Below the pieces are notes generated by a model. That model saw only the letters and a program-made list of their open reading frames with translations. It did not search any database and was not told the DNA's origin. A DNA stretch of 10,480 nucleotides from positions 1 to 10,480 of the forward strand of contig JALLPB010001267.1 of the NCBI GenBank assembly GCA_036939975.1. Direction: 5' to 3'. This DNA comes from Cyclostephanos tholiformis (lineage: Eukaryota > Bacillariophyta > Thalassiosirophyceae > Thalassiosirales > Thalassiosiraceae). This document shows positions 8,137 through 10,480 of the stretch, piece by piece. The first letter of the stretch is position 1; each line of letters begins with the position of its first letter. Made by a program: the position numbers and the translations under genes.

Positions 8137-8261
8137 GTCCTGGATTTGTCCTGGTCCTGGATCCAGGATAAATCCAGGATGGAATCCAGGACAGATTTCC
8201 CGCCGTCTTGGATCCAGGACGCCCTAAATCCAAAACAGATTCTCCATCTTGGATTCAGGAC
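8137..8261. repeat. subterminal cluster of TCCTGG/CCAGGA repeats with hairpin
   Basis: Seven exact TCCTGG or CCAGGA hexamers lie in 83 bases (8138, 8149, 8155, 8163, 8174, 8186, 8214). TCCTGGATCCAGGA (8155-8168) is a 14-bp palindrome, and flanking GGATTTGTCC / TAAATCCAGGA extends it into a bulged hairpin. A unit of about 40 bases (AATCCAGGACAGATT...TTGGATCCAGGAC, 8183-8220) is repeated in diverged form at 8227-8261. This resembles subterminal transposase-binding arrays at transposon ends. Confidence 0.6.
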
Positions 8262-8270
8262 ATGCTCTAA
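8262..8270 (-). repeat. right terminal inverted repeat (ATGCTCTAA)
   Basis: Perfect 9-bp complement of 6210-6218. CpG-normal DNA begins immediately after it. Confidence 0.5.
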
Positions 8271-8655
8271 GGCTGGGATTATGTTCCGATAGCTGGATAG
8301 CCGGATAGACTTTCCTATGAAGGTTGGCCTTCTGATTTCTCGTTTCTTTTTTCTTGCGCCTGTTCAAGTTTCTTCCCGAATATTCACTGGATCACCCGAT
8401 AGCCGGATCACCACCTCCCTAAAACGTAGGCCGACTCATCTCCGGTATGTGATCGCTTAAAATTATTCGCCAAAAAATATTAAAATCTTACCTTTTGATT
8501 CCTACGTGGAACTTAATGACATGTATTTCCTACGTTGAAAAATCGCCGGCTTCCCCCCTTTTTCTGAGAAGAAAAGCGAGACGATACTAGAATAAAATCA
8601 GAATATCTCCGAAGATGAGAGAGATAAAACATCATCCGTCCGCGGCCTTCTTCTC
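8271..8655. other. intergenic region, CpG-normal
   Basis: No coding frame is supported. Short repeats are visible: GATAGCTGGATAGCCGGATAG (near 8297-8316), a related CCCGATAGCCGGATCACC (8394-8411), and CCTACGT twice (about 8501 and 8530). It is probably the 3' flank of the minus-strand gene that ends at 8656. Confidence 0.45.
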
Positions 8656-9618
8656 TCAACCCCCCCCCGCCACCTTCCCATCGTCAAATAATAGCGCCGA
8701 CCAGGATAGTCTCTTCCCGTCCCCCTGAATGAAATATTGCAAGGCCTTGGATCGTGATTCGTCGCATTCCTTTTTTCGCGGCTCCCCAACAAGGTAAGTC
8801 TTCGACTCGGCGAGATTGCGCTTGTTCCCCTCGTTTACCATGTTTATTTGTGCTATAACACTTGGATTCATATCACGTGCATTTGCATTCGCTATGCTGT
8901 TGTAATGAACTACTCCATGGCCATCGGAGAGCATACTGACACCTTTGCGAGTTGGACAGAAGCCCGCCCCAAGGTGAGCCTTGAGATGCTTTTTTATTTC
9001 TGCTTCCCCTCTACCATTAACTCTTGCCGCACAAATCATAGAATAGAATTTTGTTGGAGTCATATTCTCAATGATTGACACTCTTTGCGTTGCGCATGCG
9101 TCGAGGACAGAGTCTCGATAAAAGCGAAGTAGGTGATTGGCGATGCGGTAAGCAGCTTCATATGTGCCTCCATGTTTTGATCCAGCAACTCTGATGGCAG
9201 CGTCGAGCCACTCTTTGGAGTTCTGAAATGATCGGTCGCTGGAAGTTTTAGGAACCCGCACCCAGGTTACACTATTACTAGCAGAATCAGTAATATTAAG
9301 CTCATAGTCATCGCTTAGTAAATCAATTAACTCTGCCAATAAATCCCTCAATCTCTTTAGTGTAGGAGGATCCCCCAGGTCGAATCCATCATCTTGTAAA
9401 CGGGATGAATTAGGATAGTAATCACTTGAAAAAAAACTGTTCCTTGCACCACTCTCCAACTTTCTCTTTTTGTTGGCTGGTTGCACTTGTGGGGGGAGCG
9501 ATGACAAGGGGGAGGTTGTTGTTTTAGCCGTCGTTGCATTGGAGGGTGGAGGTGTTGGCGTCCGCTGTATTTCATCTTCGATATGATACTTCCATATGAA
9601 TGGATTCGCTTTTCTCAT
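8656..9618 (-). CDS. unrecognised 320-residue protein, likely 3' part of a split gene
   Basis: Function unknown. The frame encodes 320 residues from ATG 9618. Residues 20-45 are Pro/Thr/Ser-rich, and 49-53 (NKKRK) could be a nuclear localisation signal. A predicted helical, acidic segment (86-104, LKRLRDLLAELIDLLSDD) follows. The most ordered part is about 130-245, with notable strings SKEWLDAAIRVAGSKHGG, MTPTKFYSMICAARVNG, KKHLKAHLGAGFCPTRKG and SDGHGVVHY. I cannot place it in a named family. The C-terminal VAGGG is produced by a nine-C run (8660-8668) next to the stop, so the true end may be shifted. The neighbouring frame upstream joins it if one base of the G9 run at 9658-9666 is removed. 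Codon usage and length favour real coding. It may be a lineage-specific or mobile-element-associated diatom gene. Confidence 0.6.
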   Translation of the reverse strand: MRKANPFIWKYHIEDEIQRTPTPPPSNATTAKTTTSPLSSLPPQVQPANKKRKLESGARNSFFSSDYYPNSSRLQDDGFDLGDPPTLKRLRDLLAELIDLLSDDYELNITDSASNSVTWVRVPKTSSDRSFQNSKEWLDAAIRVAGSKHGGTYEAAYRIANHLLRFYRDSVLDACATQRVSIIENMTPTKFYSMICAARVNGRGEAEIKKHLKAHLGAGFCPTRKGVSMLSDGHGVVHYNSIANANARDMNPSVIAQINMVNEGNKRNLAESKTYLVGEPRKKECDESRSKALQYFIQGDGKRLSWSALLFDDGKVAGGG

Positions 9619-9646
9619 AAAGGATCGAGTTCTGAGTCCGAAGCCA

Positions 9647-10156
9647 TTATTTAATCTGGGGGGGGGTGGTATTTAATCGGCCATCCAGACCAATCTGTTT
9701 CTCGATACTCTGGGGATATCCGTCAATTTTTTTCTCCATCCTGAGGACATAGAACTTTGTTTGTTTTGATGGCTTTGTACCGTTGATCCAAGCATCAATG
9801 TCAATCTTTTTATCGTTCAAATCGAATGAAATATCATGGAGTGCAAATCGATGTCCCCCCAAGAACACCTCCAAAGCATTGCGCTTAATTGCAAAGGAAC
9901 CATTGTTTCGTTTATTATAAAATGCCAGGCCAGCACCAATAAGAAGCAGCTCATAATCTTCCATTTCCAAATTGAATCGTTTGGCTAGGTGGCAGCCATG
10001 GCAATAGTCAGAGTTGAGTGTAAACCAGAAAGACGGGGCATCACTGAGGTATCGTATGTGGTCCACAATGTGGTCCAAAATGGCGCTTTGCGTAAATCGA
10101 AACGCGACTTTGTCAATGTGTTGCGAGGCCCTAGGTGAATCTGGCTCGCAAAGCAT
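9647..10156 (-). CDS. unrecognised 169-residue protein, likely 5' part of the same gene
   Basis: Function unknown. I start at ATG 10156 (MLCEPDSPRASQ); the frame is open only six codons further upstream, to a TGA. Visible features are a helical N-terminus (FRFTQSAILDHIVDHIRYL), DYCHGCHLAKRF, a hydrophobic stretch YELLLIGAGLAFYNKRNNGS, and a basic/acidic mixture toward the end (DLNDKKIDIDAWI, RMEKKIDGYP). It ends ...LNTTPPQIK at TAA 9647-9649, directly after the C9 run (minus strand). With one base fewer in that run the frame continues as PPRLNNGFGLRTRSFMRKAN into the downstream ORF, giving about 499 residues. The 5' end is uncertain; an upstream exon is possible, since an AG-ending pyrimidine-poor site lies near 10220. 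It is either a frameshifted gene, a sequencing or assembly error in the homopolymer, or two proteins. Confidence 0.5.
   Translation of the reverse strand: MLCEPDSPRASQHIDKVAFRFTQSAILDHIVDHIRYLSDAPSFWFTLNSDYCHGCHLAKRFNLEMEDYELLLIGAGLAFYNKRNNGSFAIKRNALEVFLGGHRFALHDISFDLNDKKIDIDAWINGTKPSKQTKFYVLRMEKKIDGYPQSIEKQIGLDGRLNTTPPQIK
9648..9678. repeat. G9 run flanked by direct TATTTAATC repeats
   Basis: TATTTAATC occurs at 9648-9656 and 9670-9678 on either side of nine G (9658-9666). On the minus strand this is the point where the two frames fail to join, and the C-run ending in CAG also resembles a 3' splice acceptor. A direct repeat around a homopolymer is prone to slippage. Confidence 0.6.
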
Positions 10157-10480
10157 CCACAGGTTCTCGAGCAATCAGAATGATTCTATCGTCGCGATGC
10201 GCGATTACGATGTAATGCTAGACAGATTAACTAGAGCATTAAAGAGGAGGTTTTCTGGTATGCTTTGAACGGTTTCCTTCACGTAGAAAATGTACAAAAA
10301 AAAATCCCGCCAAAAAGCTGGAGATGAGCGCTGGGAGGTGGTGGGATGAGCGGTAAGTTTTGCATGGCGGGAGCGTTTTTTGGAGGCCTCTCTGCAGGGG
10401 GCACCACCTCCCCACCACCTCCCAAAAACGTATCGTTCGGTCGTGGCCAAAAAATTTCATATGAAACGATCGTCCCGGAT
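10157..10480. other. probable upstream region of the minus-strand gene
   Basis: No gene is supported; frames here are short and of low complexity. It contains a nine-A run (10299-10307 region), a 14-bp inverted repeat (10332-10345 with 10411-10424) and a 12-bp palindrome TTTCATATGAAA near 10456-10467. Its position 5' of the minus-strand ORFs suggests promoter and leader. Confidence 0.4.
10332..10424. repeat. 14-bp perfect inverted repeat with nested stem
   Basis: TGGGAGGTGGTGGG (10332-10345) and CCCACCACCTCCCA (10411-10424) are perfect complements 65 bases apart. A second, near-perfect pair, CGTTTTTTGGAGG (about 10374-10386) with CCTCCCAAAAACG (10418-10430), shares the right arm. The right arm also contains a tandem CACCACCTCC. 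It could be a foldback end of a small element continuing outside the window, or competing RNA hairpins in the gene leader. Confidence 0.5.

Larger units (their letters stand above)
6210..8270. mobile_element. decayed DNA transposon bounded by 9-bp inverted repeats
   Basis: TTAGAGCAT (6210-6218) and its perfect complement ATGCTCTAA (8262-8270) bracket a 2,061-bp segment holding the transposase pseudogene. If the outer TA on each side (6211-6212, 8268-8269) is read as a target duplication, the ends are GAGCAT/ATGCTC with a TA target, as in several cut-and-paste superfamilies. Similarity between the two ends stops soon after these bases. CpG content changes sharply at the right end, which supports 8270 as a true boundary. 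The left boundary is less certain because the DNA on its other side is also CpG-poor. The 6219-6757 part has no coding frame I can support but includes a ten-G run at 6263-6272. Confidence 0.5.

Noticed and set aside
7328..8233. Minus-strand frames of 66-165 codons over the transposase pseudogene
   Set aside because: They are antisense to the recognisable transposase motifs and rich in Ser/Pro/Leu, as expected from the reverse strand.
9984..10002. CHGCH in the minus-strand protein as a haem-c (CxxCH) site
   Set aside because: No signal peptide, single occurrence and no cytochrome context; likely coincidence, though metal binding cannot be excluded.
10115..10215. Short minus-strand frame with RIILIAREPVDALRA resembling a sulfotransferase motif
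   Set aside because: Only about 27 codons between stops, overlaps the start of the better ORF in another frame, and no other sulfotransferase motif is visible.
10232..10239. A further TAGAGCAT resembling the transposon end
   Set aside because: Similarity stops after eight bases and no matching inverted partner is nearby.
1..10480. CRISPR array, defence island, rRNA or tRNA
   Set aside because: No regularly spaced repeats, no tRNA-like T-arm with matching cloverleaf, and no rRNA-like sequence seen; gene style is eukaryotic.

Overview
The window looks like nuclear DNA of a stramenopile alga, most likely a diatom. Three things point there: a secreted protein ending in Ser/Pro repeats (units such as ESPSMIPSQAPS), which are common in diatom surface and secreted proteins; an intronless type II Golgi glycosyltransferase with an extra N-terminal module I associate with diatoms; and the decayed remains of a DDE-type transposase family that I recognise from diatom genomes. 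Nothing looks prokaryotic: there are no ribosome binding sites, operons, rRNA, tRNA or CRISPR arrays. The species assignment is inference.

Layout. Bases 1-751 hold no gene I can support, only two small repeats. Bases 752-1219 (+) encode a 155-residue secreted protein with a signal peptide, a two-Cys CHIPP-type domain and an 84-nt higher-order repeat; a TAG stops the frame inside the repeat array and the repeat frame continues past it to 1291. Bases 1292-2665 are mostly intergenic, with one weak coding-like remnant on the minus strand (1459-1869), and end in the promoter side of the next gene. Bases 2666-4552 (+) encode a 628-residue Golgi glycosyltransferase of the PF03407/GT77 type, the best-supported gene here.

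From about 4560 to 8270 the base composition changes abruptly. CpG falls to about 1-2 per 100 bases, against about 6-9 on both sides. This block holds a MITE-like foldback element (4648-5010), two short coding-like fragments (5112-5477), and a 2.06-kb inverted-repeat-bounded element (6210-8270) containing a transposase pseudogene with five in-frame stops and at least two frameshifts. It reads as an old, probably methylated, transposon-rich block between genes. Its right edge coincides with the element's terminal repeat.

Bases 8271-8655 are intergenic. On the minus strand, 10156-9647 and 9618-8656 are two ORFs that look like one ~499-codon gene split by a nine-G run. I do not recognise its product. 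The right end (10157-10480) is probably its upstream region and carries a 14-bp inverted repeat.

The genes do not form an evident pathway. I found no convincing new multi-gene system. The best leads are the split ORF pair, the CpG-depleted transposon block and the stop codon inside the repeat protein.
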